Shown: positions 7,118 to 15,877 of the stretch, piece by piece | How positions within the stretch are numbered: the stretch's first letter is position 1 | How the letters are laid out: every line of letters begins with the position of its first letter | Assembly: GCA_031256815.1 (NCBI GenBank) | Contig: JAIRPU010000041.1 | Span: forward strand, 1 to 28,476 | Reading direction: 5' to 3' | Source of the DNA: Spirochaetaceae bacterium | Lineage (GTDB): Bacteria; Spirochaetota; Spirochaetia; Treponematales; Breznakiellaceae | DNA length: 28,476 nt | Position numbers and translations under genes: made by a program | The notes under the pieces: generated by a model | Seen by the model: the letters and a program-made list of their open reading frames with translations, nothing else | Database searches by the model: none | What the model was told of the DNA's origin: nothing

Positions 7118-10100
7118 CTAATTTCTTTTAACCAGGGCGTTTACGGCGCGCTGCATACGAAGTTCCCAGCGCGAAGGTTCGATAACATCAGAATCTATTG
7201 CGGGATATATCTGCGGAGCGGCATTGGGCGTTGGATAAAGTACGTGCTGCAAATTGAGATAGGGCAAATTTGTGCCTGGAAGCTGCGGGTCGCGCAGACC
7301 GGGGCGTATCAAAGTGGCCTGGTCGCGTTCCAGAACATCGTTTGAACGAATCGCTTCGGCAAATAGCGCCAGAGAACGCTGCTTGTAGTCGGAACGGCCG
7401 GAACGCAGCGAAAGCTCGTGCAGCGTAACGGCAAGGTTGTTTTGAGTCCAAAGCCTGCGTTCTATAAGCTCGCGGTGTTCAACTGAATCGTCCGGCAAAA
7501 CGCCCGGCAGCCGCGCTATTTCGCTGTTAAGCCTGTCCAAAAGCCGTCTGTAATACGCTTCCGCCGCGAAATAATCTTTGTTCTCCAAAGCGGTATTTCC
7601 CATTGAGTATAAAAGACGGCGGTTGAATGGAATAACTCTTGAAACATTAAAAAACCGGTTAAGCGCCTGTTCGTAGTCGCCGCCGTGGTAGTAAGTATTT
7701 GCCAGCCTGTATTCAATTTCCGGCGGCATATAGCCGTTGGCTTCTGATTGCAGATAGTAACGCGCCGCATTTTCCAGCGCGCCGTCTTTGGCAAAATATT
7801 CCAAATCGCCCATATCGGCATAAAGCCTGCCAAATTGCGGGCCGCGCTGCACAAGCCCGCGTGTTACCGCATCTTCGTATATGTTAATTCCCTTTACAAG
7901 TTCATTTTCGGCAGGAATAAACTCCAGCGCCTCTGTCATTGACGCGGCAAGCCTGCGCTGGTTGTCTATGCGAAAGGAAACCCGTTTAGGCGTTTCGCGC
8001 TTTGCGCCGTCAAACGCGCGCGCGGCGGCCTCAAGAGTCCATCTTTCTTCATCTGGATTACCATAAAAATTGTAGTATCGCGCAAGATGATAGTGCGGTT
8101 CCGGCAGCGAAGGGTCGGCGGCTTCGGCTCTAATAAGTATATCTTTTATGCCTTCTATACGCTCAATGTTTTCATCAGGCACGCCTTCCGGGGTTTCAAG
8201 CCGCTTGTCGAGAAGGTAACCGCCAAGTTCGGCAAGCGTCATAGCGCTGATTTTACTCCTTTTTGACGTCATAAAGCGTTGTTTTAGCGGCAGAACTTCA
8301 AAAAGTTTATCTGTACGTATAAAGTATAGCAGCATACGTTCCAGAACATCGTCCGTCCAGCCGTAAAGCTCAAGAACGCGGGCATAAGCGGCGCGTGCTT
8401 CTTCGTAACGCGAAGGTTCAATTTCCGCCCAATCAAGGTTAATGTCGCCAAGCGCAATAAGCCCGTCGTGATCATCTATTTTATAGTCGAGTATTTCGGT
8501 ACGAACAATACGGTCGGCTTTTTCGTAATTGTGCAGCCAGTTCGCTTCAAGCGCGGCATAGTCAAGCGCTCCTTTTTTATCATGCGGATAATAGAACAGG
8601 AGTTCATCGTATTTTTCGCGGGCATAGCGAAATTGTTTTTCATCGCGGTATAGCTCGGCATATTTGTAAAACCATTCTTTTACACGGTGAATCGAAAACG
8701 CATCGCGAAAATGCTGGTTTGCCCGCTGATATTCATTTGGGTCTCCTTCCTGAATAAGTTCATAGCCCTTGCGGTAGAGAATATCGGCGGCTATGGGTTT
8801 GTAAACAAACTGGTATATAAGAAACGAAACACAGGCTGCCATTAGCATAATGACAAAACAAAGCCTTATAATCGGGAAGAATTTATGAATGAATATGTAA
8901 CTGAAAGTAGCTTGTTCTTCTTCCAGTTCTTCGCCTGTTTTGTAGCCTTTTGGAACAGCTACACGGTATTTTAAGATTTTACTTGCAAGCCGCGCCGCTT
9001 CATGGGCAGTGCCTTTTGAAATTAGCAGTTTTGTCAGCGCGTTTAGCTGTTCCGGCGGGATTACCTGCTCCGCTATAATTTCTTCGCAGGCTATACGCAC
9101 GTTAAGCGGATAAGTTTCCAGCGTAGCAAGCAATTTTTCTAAATTTGCTTCCGAAATCTTAAATTCTTCTACGACGGCTTCCTGTGCGGCGGGTTTTTGC
9201 GCGTCAACGCCGGGTATATCAAATGAATCAAGCGAAGGCATTGCCGCATCCGCGCCGGCAAGATTGAAACTGTCAAAAGGGTCAGCTTCATCATTACCTG
9301 GCGCGGCCGGTTCTTCGGCGCCGGCCTGCGGCGCTGCTTCCGGCGCTTGTTCAGCAGCCTGCGGCTCTTCGTCTCCGGAAATATCGCCAAAGCCGCTTAA
9401 ATCATCTAAATTAACTTCTGCTTCTGCCGCTTCATCCGGTAGTGATGACGGCGCTTTTTCGTCAGGGGTAATCTCGGATTCTGGAACTCCAAGCGAACTT
9501 TGCTCTTCTTCGCTTATTCCATCTATAGACGGAATATCAAAATCCTCTGCCAGATCCATGCCGGAAAGGTCAACTTCTTCGGCGCCGGTCTGCGGCGCTG
9601 CTTCCGGCGTTTGTTCCGCAGCCTGCGGCTCTTCATCTCCGGAAATATCGCCAAAGCCGCTTAAGTCGTCTAAATTAAATCCGGCGTCATCATCCGGTTC
9701 GGGCGCTGCTTCCGGCGCTGCCGAATCCTGCGGCGTTTCCAGCGCGGCTTCCGGCGTTTGTTCCGCAGCCTGCGGCTCTTCGTCTCCGGAAATATCACCA
9801 AAGCCGCTTAAGTCGTCCAAATTAAATCCGGCGTCATCATCCGGTTCCGGCGCTGCTTCCGGCGCTGCCGAATCCTGCGGCGTTTCCGGCGCGGCCGCTT
9901 CCTGTGCCGCCGCCGGCGCGGCCTCAGGTTCGGGCGTTTCTTCCGCCTCCTGCGGCGCTTCAGGTTCAGGCGCTATTTCCGGCTCAGGCGGAGTTTCGGG
10001 CGCGGCCGCCTCCTCCTGCGCTGTCTCTTGCGGCGCTGCCGGCGCTGCTTCCGGTTCGGGCGGCGTTTCAGGTTCTGGCGCATCCGCTTCCTGCGCCGCC

Positions 10101-10462
10101 TCCGGCGCGGCCGTCTCCTGCGGCGCTTCGTTATCAAAAGGCGTTTCTACCTGCGGGATTTCCGCTGCCGGACGCGCTTCTACAAAACTTCCAAAATCAA
10201 AAGGGAAGCCTTCGTCAAACCCTGGGCCTGATTTTGTTTCTTTTGCGGGAAAATCCGGCGTAAAGTCTTCATCTTTGCCGGCAAATACAAAATCGGCTTC
10301 ATTTTCAGACTCATCTTTTGCAGTTTCAGGCAGCGGCTCGGGTTCGTTTTCTGGAAGATTAAAAGGCTGCGCCTTTTTGTTCTGTGCGGCAAGGAGTTCT
10401 TCTTCCCTGCCTACGCTCCGCATGAATTTCTGAAACTGTTCAAGTTGTTTTAACGACGGCAT
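7118..10462 (-). CDS. large membrane protein: acidic repeat-rich N-terminal region, one TM segment, TPR-rich C-terminal region
   Basis: The 1114-residue protein has three parts. Residues about 25-440 are very rich in Pro, Glu, Ala and Asp and contain three copies of a block built on NLDDLSGFGDISGDEEPQ; two copies are tandem with a 49-residue period. A compact segment of about 70 residues and a single TM helix (about 529-549) follow. The rest is alpha-helical with many TPR-like units (for example around YEQALNRFFNVSRVIP and KDYFAAEAYYRRLLD). Lacking a signal peptide, it probably has a cytoplasmic N-terminus and a periplasmic TPR domain. TPR-rich anchored proteins often scaffold envelope or flagellar assemblies, but no specific family was recognised. 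The ATG at 10462 follows a purine-rich GGGAGGGG and AAAGG. The opposite strand is open for 389 codons only because of the GC-rich codons. Confidence 0.85.
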   Translation of the reverse strand: MPSLKQLEQFQKFMRSVGREEELLAAQNKKAQPFNLPENEPEPLPETAKDESENEADFVFAGKDEDFTPDFPAKETKSGPGFDEGFPFDFGSFVEARPAAEIPQVETPFDNEAPQETAAPEAAQEADAPEPETPPEPEAAPAAPQETAQEEAAAPETPPEPEIAPEPEAPQEAEETPEPEAAPAAAQEAAAPETPQDSAAPEAAPEPDDDAGFNLDDLSGFGDISGDEEPQAAEQTPEAALETPQDSAAPEAAPEPDDDAGFNLDDLSGFGDISGDEEPQAAEQTPEAAPQTGAEEVDLSGMDLAEDFDIPSIDGISEEEQSSLGVPESEITPDEKAPSSLPDEAAEAEVNLDDLSGFGDISGDEEPQAAEQAPEAAPQAGAEEPAAPGNDEADPFDSFNLAGADAAMPSLDSFDIPGVDAQKPAAQEAVVEEFKISEANLEKLLATLETYPLNVRIACEEIIAEQVIPPEQLNALTKLLISKGTAHEAARLASKILKYRVAVPKGYKTGEELEEEQATFSYIFIHKFFPIIRLCFVIMLMAACVSFLIYQFVYKPIAADILYRKGYELIQEGDPNEYQRANQHFRDAFSIHRVKEWFYKYAELYRDEKQFRYAREKYDELLFYYPHDKKGALDYAALEANWLHNYEKADRIVRTEILDYKIDDHDGLIALGDINLDWAEIEPSRYEEARAAYARVLELYGWTDDVLERMLLYFIRTDKLFEVLPLKQRFMTSKRSKISAMTLAELGGYLLDKRLETPEGVPDENIERIEGIKDILIRAEAADPSLPEPHYHLARYYNFYGNPDEERWTLEAAARAFDGAKRETPKRVSFRIDNQRRLAASMTEALEFIPAENELVKGINIYEDAVTRGLVQRGPQFGRLYADMGDLEYFAKDGALENAARYYLQSEANGYMPPEIEYRLANTYYHGGDYEQALNRFFNVSRVIPFNRRLLYSMGNTALENKDYFAAEAYYRRLLDRLNSEIARLPGVLPDDSVEHRELIERRLWTQNNLAVTLHELSLRSGRSDYKQRSLALFAEAIRSNDVLERDQATLIRPGLRDPQLPGTNLPYLNLQHVLYPTPNAAPQIYPAIDSDVIEPSRWELRMQRAVNALVKRN
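9604..9893 (-). repeat. 147-bp tandem duplication (49 codons) in the TPR protein gene
   Basis: Two adjacent units, starting at 9604 and 9751, are nearly identical at the DNA level over about 145 bp, differing at only a handful of positions. A third, shorter copy lies at about 9311-9413, matching 9575-9677 at an offset of 264 bp (88 codons). All offsets are multiples of three, so the reading frame is kept. Near identity in DNA indicates recent duplication or ongoing gene conversion. Confidence 0.88.
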
Positions 10463-10496
10463 AAAGGCCTTTTTCCCCTCCCATAGGGTATTTACT

Positions 10497-10526
10497 AGTT
10501 TATCGGTTTTTTACGGTAAGAGTAAA
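10497..10526 (-). promoter_or_regulatory. candidate promoter of the large TPR protein gene
   Basis: On the minus strand TTTACT (10521-10526) and TAAACT (10497-10502) are spaced by 18 nt, about 35 bases upstream of the ATG. The match is fair. The divergent iolE promoter lies only about 40 bp away, so the two share a short control region. Confidence 0.45.
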
Positions 10527-10567
10527 GTTTATTGCCATGATTTATCATAAAAAAATGAATACAAAGA

Positions 10568-10596
10568 TTGACAAAGCGGGCTTTTTAAAATAGAAT
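10568..10596 (+). promoter_or_regulatory. sigma-70 promoter of iolE
   Basis: TTGACA (10568-10573), a 17-nt spacer and TAGAAT (10591-10596) form a near-consensus promoter. It is followed by GGAG 8 nt before the ATG at 10621. No operator-like palindrome is obvious between promoter and gene. Confidence 0.8.
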
Positions 10597-10620
10597 GTTA
10601 AAATTCTAGATGGAGTTATA

Positions 10621-11511
10621 ATGGAAAGCGCTAATATAAAACTCGGAATTGCCCCAATAGGCTGGACAAATGATGATTTACCTGAACTTGGCGGGAATAT
10701 ACCTTTTGAACAATGCATAAGCGAAATGTCGCTGGCAGGTTTTACAGGCAGCGAAGTTGGCAATAAATACCCAAAAGAGCCGGAGCTTCTAAATAAAGCG
10801 CTTGCCATGCGCGGGCTTACAATTTGCAATGCATGGTTTAGTTCGTTTTTAACAACAAAAAGTTATGCGGATGTAGAACGTGATTTTATTAAACACCGTG
10901 ATTTTTTGTTTGCCGTTGGCGCGCGTGTAATAGGCGCGGCGGAACAAGGCCATTCAATCCAGGGGCTTGCCAAGCCGGTTTTTGACGAAAAACCGGTGTT
11001 TACAGACGAAGAATGGAAAAAACTCTGCGAAGGCTTAAACAAACTTGGCAAGCTTGCCGCAGACAAAGGAATGAAGCTTACCTATCACCACCACATGGGC
11101 ACCGGCGTTCAGACTTCGCAGGAAATAGACCGCCTTATGGAGGGTACCGATTCCGAAATGCTTGGGCTTCTCTACGACACAGGGCATCTCGTTTTTTCCG
11201 GCGAAGACCACATCTCTGTTCTAAAAAAATGGATGGGACGAATCCGTCATGTTCACTTAAAAGATGTAAGATTATCTGTTTTGGAAAAAGTCAAATCGCA
11301 AAAGTGGACATTTTTACAGTCTGTAAAGGCCGGAGTATTTACCGTGCCCGGAGATGGTTCTGTTGATTTTACACCGGTATTTGACGCGCTAAAAAAAGCC
11401 GGATATAAGGGCTGGTGGGTTGTTGAAGCCGAACAAGACCCTGCGCTGGCCAATCCGCTGGAATATGCGCAAAAAGCCAGAAAATATCTAAAAGACAAGG
11501 CGGGAATATGA
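10621..11511 (+). CDS. iolE: myo-inosose-2 dehydratase (IolE)
   Basis: The 296-residue TIM-barrel protein matches IolE, which dehydrates 2-keto-myo-inositol to 3D-(3,5/4)-trihydroxycyclohexane-1,2-dione in inositol catabolism. Diagnostic blocks are KLGIAPIGWTNDDLPELGG at the N-terminus, EMSLAGFTGSEVGNKYP, and metal-ligand regions TYHHHMGTG, YDTGHLVFSGED, and HVHLKDVR, with a terminal WWVVEAEQDP. Length is usual for the family. No other iol gene (iolA, B, C, D, G) is in the window, so either the pathway is dispersed or this enzyme serves another keto-sugar. The ATG has a good GGAG site and a near-consensus promoter. Its stop overlaps the start of the macro-domain gene by 4 nt, implying translational coupling. 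Confidence 0.93.
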   Translation: MESANIKLGIAPIGWTNDDLPELGGNIPFEQCISEMSLAGFTGSEVGNKYPKEPELLNKALAMRGLTICNAWFSSFLTTKSYADVERDFIKHRDFLFAVGARVIGAAEQGHSIQGLAKPVFDEKPVFTDEEWKKLCEGLNKLGKLAADKGMKLTYHHHMGTGVQTSQEIDRLMEGTDSEMLGLLYDTGHLVFSGEDHISVLKKWMGRIRHVHLKDVRLSVLEKVKSQKWTFLQSVKAGVFTVPGDGSVDFTPVFDALKKAGYKGWWVVEAEQDPALANPLEYAQKARKYLKDKAGI

Positions 11512-12029
11512 TGTTAAACATTGAAGTTGAACACAGTGATATTACCAAAGCGCGTGTTGACGCGATTGTAAACTGTACCACCTCCAAACTTGTTATAGGC
11601 GGCGGCTCGCTGGATGTAGCAATACACCGTGCCGCAGGGCCTGACCTGCTGGACGAATGTAAACGTATTATTGAAGAAAAAAAATGTATTTTTATAGGCG
11701 AATGTGTTGTAACGGACAGCTACAAACTTCCGTGCAAAAAGGTTATTCACACAACAGGTCCTATGTATATGGGCGGTTCCTGGGGTGAACAGAAAAACCT
11801 TGCCGCCTGTTACAGCAATGCGATTGTCAGCGCCGATAAAGCAGGATGTGAAAGCATCGCTTTTCCGTCATTATGCACAGGAACGCACAGCTACCCCAAA
11901 AAAGAGGCCGCAGAACTTGCCGTTAAAACTGTCCGGGAAAGCGCTTCTTTGTGCAAAACACTTTCGCGTGTGCTTTTTGTGTGTTTTGATGACGAAACTT
12001 ATTCTATTTACAAGTCAATTTTAAACTGA
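11508..12029 (+). CDS. macro-domain protein, MacroD-like (ADP-ribose / O-acetyl-ADP-ribose binding or hydrolysis)
   Basis: The 173-residue protein is a single macro domain. Recognisable parts are EHSDITKARVDAIVN, the GGGSLDVAIHRAAG loop with its conserved Asp, GECVVTDSYKLP, and VIHTTGPMY. The phosphate-loop region near LCTGTHSYPKKEAAE completes the fold. Macro domains of this class remove ADP-ribose from proteins or deacetylate O-acetyl-ADP-ribose. The usual NAANSxLxGGGGVD is changed here to NCTTSKLVIGGGSLD, so the second Asn is Thr and a glycine is lost, which may alter activity. Two adjacent ATGs (11508, 11511) can serve as start; both overlap the end of iolE. It converges with the glycosylphosphotransferase gene across 16 bp that hold no clear terminator. 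Confidence 0.88.
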   Translation: MMLNIEVEHSDITKARVDAIVNCTTSKLVIGGGSLDVAIHRAAGPDLLDECKRIIEEKKCIFIGECVVTDSYKLPCKKVIHTTGPMYMGGSWGEQKNLAACYSNAIVSADKAGCESIAFPSLCTGTHSYPKKEAAELAVKTVRESASLCKTLSRVLFVCFDDETYSIYKSILN

Positions 12030-12045
12030 AACTGTAAAACGCAAT

Positions 12046-13488
12046 TTAATACGCTCCGCGTCCGGCAAGCACAACTCCCGCCGTGCGGTACAGAATCCAT
12101 AAATCAAGCCACACAGACCAGTTTTGCGAATAATATGTGTCAAACGATACACGGTCTGTGTAACCTGTATCGGAACGGCCGGAAATTTGCCACAAGCCGG
12201 TAATACCAGGCTTTAGCGAAAATATGCGCGAAAAATCTTCGCCGTATTTTTCAATCTCATCCCGTACAATTGGCCTTGGGCCAACCAAACTCATTTCGCC
12301 CCTAAGCACATTCAAAAGCTGCGGAAATTCGTCTATGCTTAATTTTCGCAAAAGCCTTCCAAACGGAGTTACACGCGGGTCGTTTTTCAATTTCTGGGTC
12401 GCTTCCCATTCAGCGCGCGCAGAGCTGTCATTTAAAAGAAGTTCGGCAAGACGTTTGTCGGCATCCTGCACCATCGTTCTAAATTTATATGTTTTAAATT
12501 CTTTTCCGTTAATTCCAATTCTCGTATGTTTGTAAAGCGCGGGGCCTCTGGAGTTAAGCTTTATACAAATGGCAATAAGCAGCAAAAATGGCATAATAAT
12601 CAAACCGCCCAAAACGACAACGGAGCAGTCCATAAAACGCTTTGCAAACCTGTTTAAAGGTATTTTTAATTTTTGAGTTGTCGCAATGCCCAAAATACCG
12701 TCAAAATCACGCGCCGACATCCAAATTGTTGTAAGACCAAAAAAATCCGGTATTAAAATATTATAACGAAACGCCGAAACAGAATTATTTATAAGAGAGA
12801 CCAAATCTTTTCTCTTAATATGATTTATGGCTACAATCGCCATTTTTATATTAAACCTGCGAACAATTTCCGGCCCAAGCTTTGTGTCGTGAATAACCGG
12901 AATAGAACGGTATTCATCACCTGTATTAACATCATCATCAAGGATAAGTACAGGCGCGTAGCCCAGTAGGGGCTTTGAAATAAGTTTATCGACAAGCGCT
13001 CTTCCCATAACGCCGCCGCCGTAAATTACCGCAGGGATTCCTCCAAGCCGCATCGAGCTTAAAAGATGGCGCATAATAGCGCGCCCCTGAAGTATTATAA
13101 GAGTAGAAACGCAAAAACTTACAACAAACGCGACGGTTATCCAGTCAAGTTCACTGTCTTCAATATAACGCGAAATAATAATCGCGCCGTAAGCTATAAT
13201 GCCGGAAATAAATACGCGGCGCAGTTCCTCGGAAGGAGCAAGTGATATTCCAGGGTACAAGCCGAACAAAATAAAAATAATAATGAACACAGGAACATAA
13301 GGCCAGTACATTACAAAAGACCTAAAGTTTATTACTTCAAAATCGTAAAGATTTACAAGAAAAAAACCGGAGCCAAACGAAAGCATTACGGAGATAAGGT
13401 CGGAAATAATCATTGCAAATACGTTAAAACGGGAACTTGTGCGGCGTTTCCGGAAATAAAACCATGTTTCAAATTCGTTAAGAGTCAT
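12046..13488 (-). CDS. WbaP-like polyprenyl-phosphate hexose-1-phosphate transferase (exopolysaccharide initiation)
   Basis: This 480-residue membrane enzyme should transfer hexose-1-phosphate from a UDP-sugar to undecaprenyl phosphate, beginning glycan synthesis at the inner membrane. Four or five hydrophobic segments occupy about residues 20-150, a CoA-binding/Rossmann-like domain follows (GGGVMGRALVDKL), then another membrane helix and the catalytic bacterial sugar transferase domain. That domain shows TYKFRTMVQDAD, LSIDEFPQLLNVLRGEMSLV, GPRPIVRDE and PGITGLWQISGRSD. The frame is open further upstream to 13539, but ATG at 13488 is preferred because it has AGGA 8-9 nt before it and starts directly ahead of the first helix. 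It overlaps larC by 11 nt and is the last gene of a four-gene operon. Sugar specificity is unknown. Confidence 0.92.
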   Translation of the reverse strand: MTLNEFETWFYFRKRRTSSRFNVFAMIISDLISVMLSFGSGFFLVNLYDFEVINFRSFVMYWPYVPVFIIIFILFGLYPGISLAPSEELRRVFISGIIAYGAIIISRYIEDSELDWITVAFVVSFCVSTLIILQGRAIMRHLLSSMRLGGIPAVIYGGGVMGRALVDKLISKPLLGYAPVLILDDDVNTGDEYRSIPVIHDTKLGPEIVRRFNIKMAIVAINHIKRKDLVSLINNSVSAFRYNILIPDFFGLTTIWMSARDFDGILGIATTQKLKIPLNRFAKRFMDCSVVVLGGLIIMPFLLLIAICIKLNSRGPALYKHTRIGINGKEFKTYKFRTMVQDADKRLAELLLNDSSARAEWEATQKLKNDPRVTPFGRLLRKLSIDEFPQLLNVLRGEMSLVGPRPIVRDEIEKYGEDFSRIFSLKPGITGLWQISGRSDTGYTDRVSFDTYYSQNWSVWLDLWILYRTAGVVLAGRGAY

Positions 13489-14635
13489 TTTGATTTCCTG
13501 TTCCCGCTTCATCAAGAGGAATGTTTTTTTCGCGGGCAATGCGTGCGCGGTACTCGTATTCAGTTTTTACGCGCTTTTGCTGTCCAAACCAGGACGTTTT
13601 AAGCTCTCCATTCCGCGAAATTTCGCGTTCAAGCGCATAACGCCGAACTGGAATTTCCCGCAAACCTATCGTTGTTGAACGGCGAAACAGCGTTTCCCGC
13701 AATTTAGCGAGCTTGTTTTCCGCGCAAAGCACGGAAACTATAGTTCCGGGACGGGACTTTTTCATTACACAGGGGGTAAAAGTTACATCAAGCGCCCCCG
13801 CTTCAAAAAGCGATTCCATTAAAAAACCAAAGCCTTCGCCCGTCATATCATCAATATTTGCTTCAAGCAGGAAGCGTTCTTCAAACTTAACGCCGTCTTT
13901 TATCTCTATATCCGCTTCTTCGCGCAGCGAAACCCGCAGCACATTAGGCTTTTCAAGCTTACGCCCGCCTATGCCGTATGCGCTTTTAATTTCACGCCAG
14001 CGCATTTTAGCGGTAAATTCATCAACGCTTGCCGCCAGAATGGCCGCGCCGGTAGGAGTCGTCATTTCAAAATTAAATCCGCCGGAACGCACGGGCATAC
14101 CCCGGCAAAGTTTTAGGGTTGCCGGAGCCGGAACAGGCAGCTCTCCATGAGCGCAGCAAACAGTACCGCCGCCAAGTTCAACTTCACTGGAAGTAATTCG
14201 GTCCGGGCAAAGCTGTTCTATACAAATTGCCGCGCCGGCAATATCAATAATCGAATCTATAGCGCCAACTTCATGAAACGCCACATCTTCAACTTTAACG
14301 CCATGGACTTCGGATTCTGCTTTAGCAAGCGCTTCAAAAATAGAGAGCGCCCTGGATTTTGCGCCTTCGTTTATCGGGGCATTTTGAATTATTGTTTTAA
14401 TTTCGCTCCAATGGCGGTGGCCATGCCCGCTGTTCGCGCTTAAATCACGTACAATCGCCTGTGTTCCAAAAATACCGCAGCGTTCTTCGCGCGAAAATTC
14501 AAGCGACCAGCCTTCAAGCCCAAGTTTATTAAGTTCCGATTTAAGAAACACGGGGTCAACCCCTAAATCGACAAGGGCGCCAAGAGTCATATCGCCGGAA
14601 ATACCGGCAAAACATTCAAAATGCAGCGTTTTCAC
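13478..14635 (-). CDS. larC: LarC, nickel insertion enzyme for the nickel-pincer nucleotide cofactor
   Basis: The 385-residue protein belongs to the LarC (former DUF111) family, which uses CTP to insert nickel into the pyridinium bis-thiocarboxylate cofactor of lactate racemase and related LarA enzymes. Visible motifs are HFECFAGISGDMTLGALVDLG at the start, a His-rich GHGHRHW, DVAFHEVGAIDSIIDIAGAA, ELPVPAPATLKL, MTTPTGAAIL and the C-terminal EANIDDMTGE. It is read through in one frame, unlike the frameshifted larC1/larC2 arrangement of lactobacilli. Neither larB, larE nor larA is in the window. Its ATG follows the symporter stop by 9 nt and its end overlaps the sugar transferase start. Assignment is strong; the cofactor client is unknown. 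Confidence 0.93.
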   Translation of the reverse strand: MKTLHFECFAGISGDMTLGALVDLGVDPVFLKSELNKLGLEGWSLEFSREERCGIFGTQAIVRDLSANSGHGHRHWSEIKTIIQNAPINEGAKSRALSIFEALAKAESEVHGVKVEDVAFHEVGAIDSIIDIAGAAICIEQLCPDRITSSEVELGGGTVCCAHGELPVPAPATLKLCRGMPVRSGGFNFEMTTPTGAAILAASVDEFTAKMRWREIKSAYGIGGRKLEKPNVLRVSLREEADIEIKDGVKFEERFLLEANIDDMTGEGFGFLMESLFEAGALDVTFTPCVMKKSRPGTIVSVLCAENKLAKLRETLFRRSTTIGLREIPVRRYALEREISRNGELKTSWFGQQKRVKTEYEYRARIAREKNIPLDEAGTGNQNDS

Positions 14636-14644
14636 AAAAATAAT

Positions 14645-15877
14645 TTAAACAAAATGCTTTAATTCGCGTTCTACCTGGAATCCGGAAAGCCGGGCAACAG
14701 CAAAACTGCCTAAAGAGGCAATAACCATATCAAGAAATGCCCCTATCGAAACAAGATAAAACGCCATAGGCTTTAATATAAGATAACCGGCTTCAAGCCC
14801 GTGACCATAGCTGGCGCAAAGTACGGATAGCGCCGCAAACGCGCCATTACCAGGATTACGCGAAAGTAAAAACGAAATTAGCAGTGTCTGTAATACAATG
14901 CCAACAAGCGCCGATGCTTCAAGGTCCAGGCTGGAATAAGATTTTATTATTACCAGCAGAGAAATTGCCGCTATCATGGCGCTGCCAGAACGCCCAAAAC
15001 TCGTCCATAACATAGTAATAACCATGTTTGCTCTGCGGCGTATCCCCAAATTTTCTTTTGTTTGCTGCATAAAAACCGGCAGCGAAAAATTAATATCTCC
15101 AGAAAAAAAAGCGGCAAACGAAGAACCAAGCGATGCGTAGACTATCTTCCATGGCGTCTTGTAACGTTTAACAAAAAACAAAAACAAGGGCAGCACAAGC
15201 GCCGCAAGCACCAGGCTAAAAACAAGCAGCAGACGGACAATAGCATGAAAAACTTCCGCTTTTTGCACAGCCTGATATCGAAGCGCCCAGTATGCGGAAA
15301 GCACTATTATTAAAAGCCCAAGGATTTCCGAAAAAAACGTGCCGATATGGTAGAAAATCCGGGAAAGTGAATCAACAAGCGAAATTACAGTTTTTGTATA
15401 GGTTTTGTCGTAAGAAAGCCCAATCGCCATAAAAAACGCAAAAATACAAACAGGGAACAAATAAATCCCGTTACCGGAAACTACAGACAGCATATTTGAA
15501 GGAAACATCTCCAAAAAATAACGGCCTGTTTCAAGAGAGAGCTGCTCCGGATTTTGTTCCGTTAAAATTGGAATTCTTTCCGGCGGAAAAAATGTAGCCA
15601 CCGCAACTCCAATTCCTATTGTAAATATCGATACCACAATTATAACGGCCATAGTCCGCGTTACAAGCGTCCAAAATATCCCATCCTGCCTGAGTTCATA
15701 AATTGCGATAGTAAGCGAAAACAGAAGCATTGCCGCCGCCGTGTAGCGCCCCATTCCAATAGCAAGTTCTCCCAAAAAATTAAAAACACGGGAAATCGTT
15801 TCGTTTTCTGCCGGAAGCAAAAATCCTAAAACAAGCCCTAAAATTGAACCTGCCAGCAGTTTTATCCAAATTTTCAT
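14645..15877 (-). CDS. divergent dicarboxylate/amino acid:cation symporter (DAACS/SDF family)
   Basis: The 410-residue polytopic membrane protein resembles GltP/DctA-type symporters. It begins with the typical IKLLAGSILGLVLGFLLP. The first helical hairpin region reads SLGSSFAAFFSGDINFSLP, where classical members have a serine-rich SSSAATLP. In place of the usual NMDGTA sodium/substrate motif it has TSFGRSGSAMIAA. The general hydropathy and the LGI/RR segment between the two fit the fold. Because the hairpin and NMDGT motifs are replaced, substrate and coupling ion cannot be assigned. Its ATG shares one base with the TAA of the response regulator gene, so the two are coupled; larC follows after 9 nt. 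Confidence 0.82.
   Translation of the reverse strand: MKIWIKLLAGSILGLVLGFLLPAENETISRVFNFLGELAIGMGRYTAAAMLLFSLTIAIYELRQDGIFWTLVTRTMAVIIVVSIFTIGIGVAVATFFPPERIPILTEQNPEQLSLETGRYFLEMFPSNMLSVVSGNGIYLFPVCIFAFFMAIGLSYDKTYTKTVISLVDSLSRIFYHIGTFFSEILGLLIIVLSAYWALRYQAVQKAEVFHAIVRLLLVFSLVLAALVLPLFLFFVKRYKTPWKIVYASLGSSFAAFFSGDINFSLPVFMQQTKENLGIRRRANMVITMLWTSFGRSGSAMIAAISLLVIIKSYSSLDLEASALVGIVLQTLLISFLLSRNPGNGAFAALSVLCASYGHGLEAGYLILKPMAFYLVSIGAFLDMVIASLGSFAVARLSGFQVERELKHFV

Noticed and set aside
9311..9893. Possible CRISPR-like array
   Set aside because: The repeats are in-frame coding repeats of 49 and 88 codons with no unique spacers of constant length and no cas genes.
9264..10433. 389-codon open frame opposite the large TPR protein gene
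   Set aside because: It is a low-complexity Ser/Ala/Gly sequence mirroring the Pro/Glu/Ala codons of the real gene, with no ribosome binding site and no recognisable domain.
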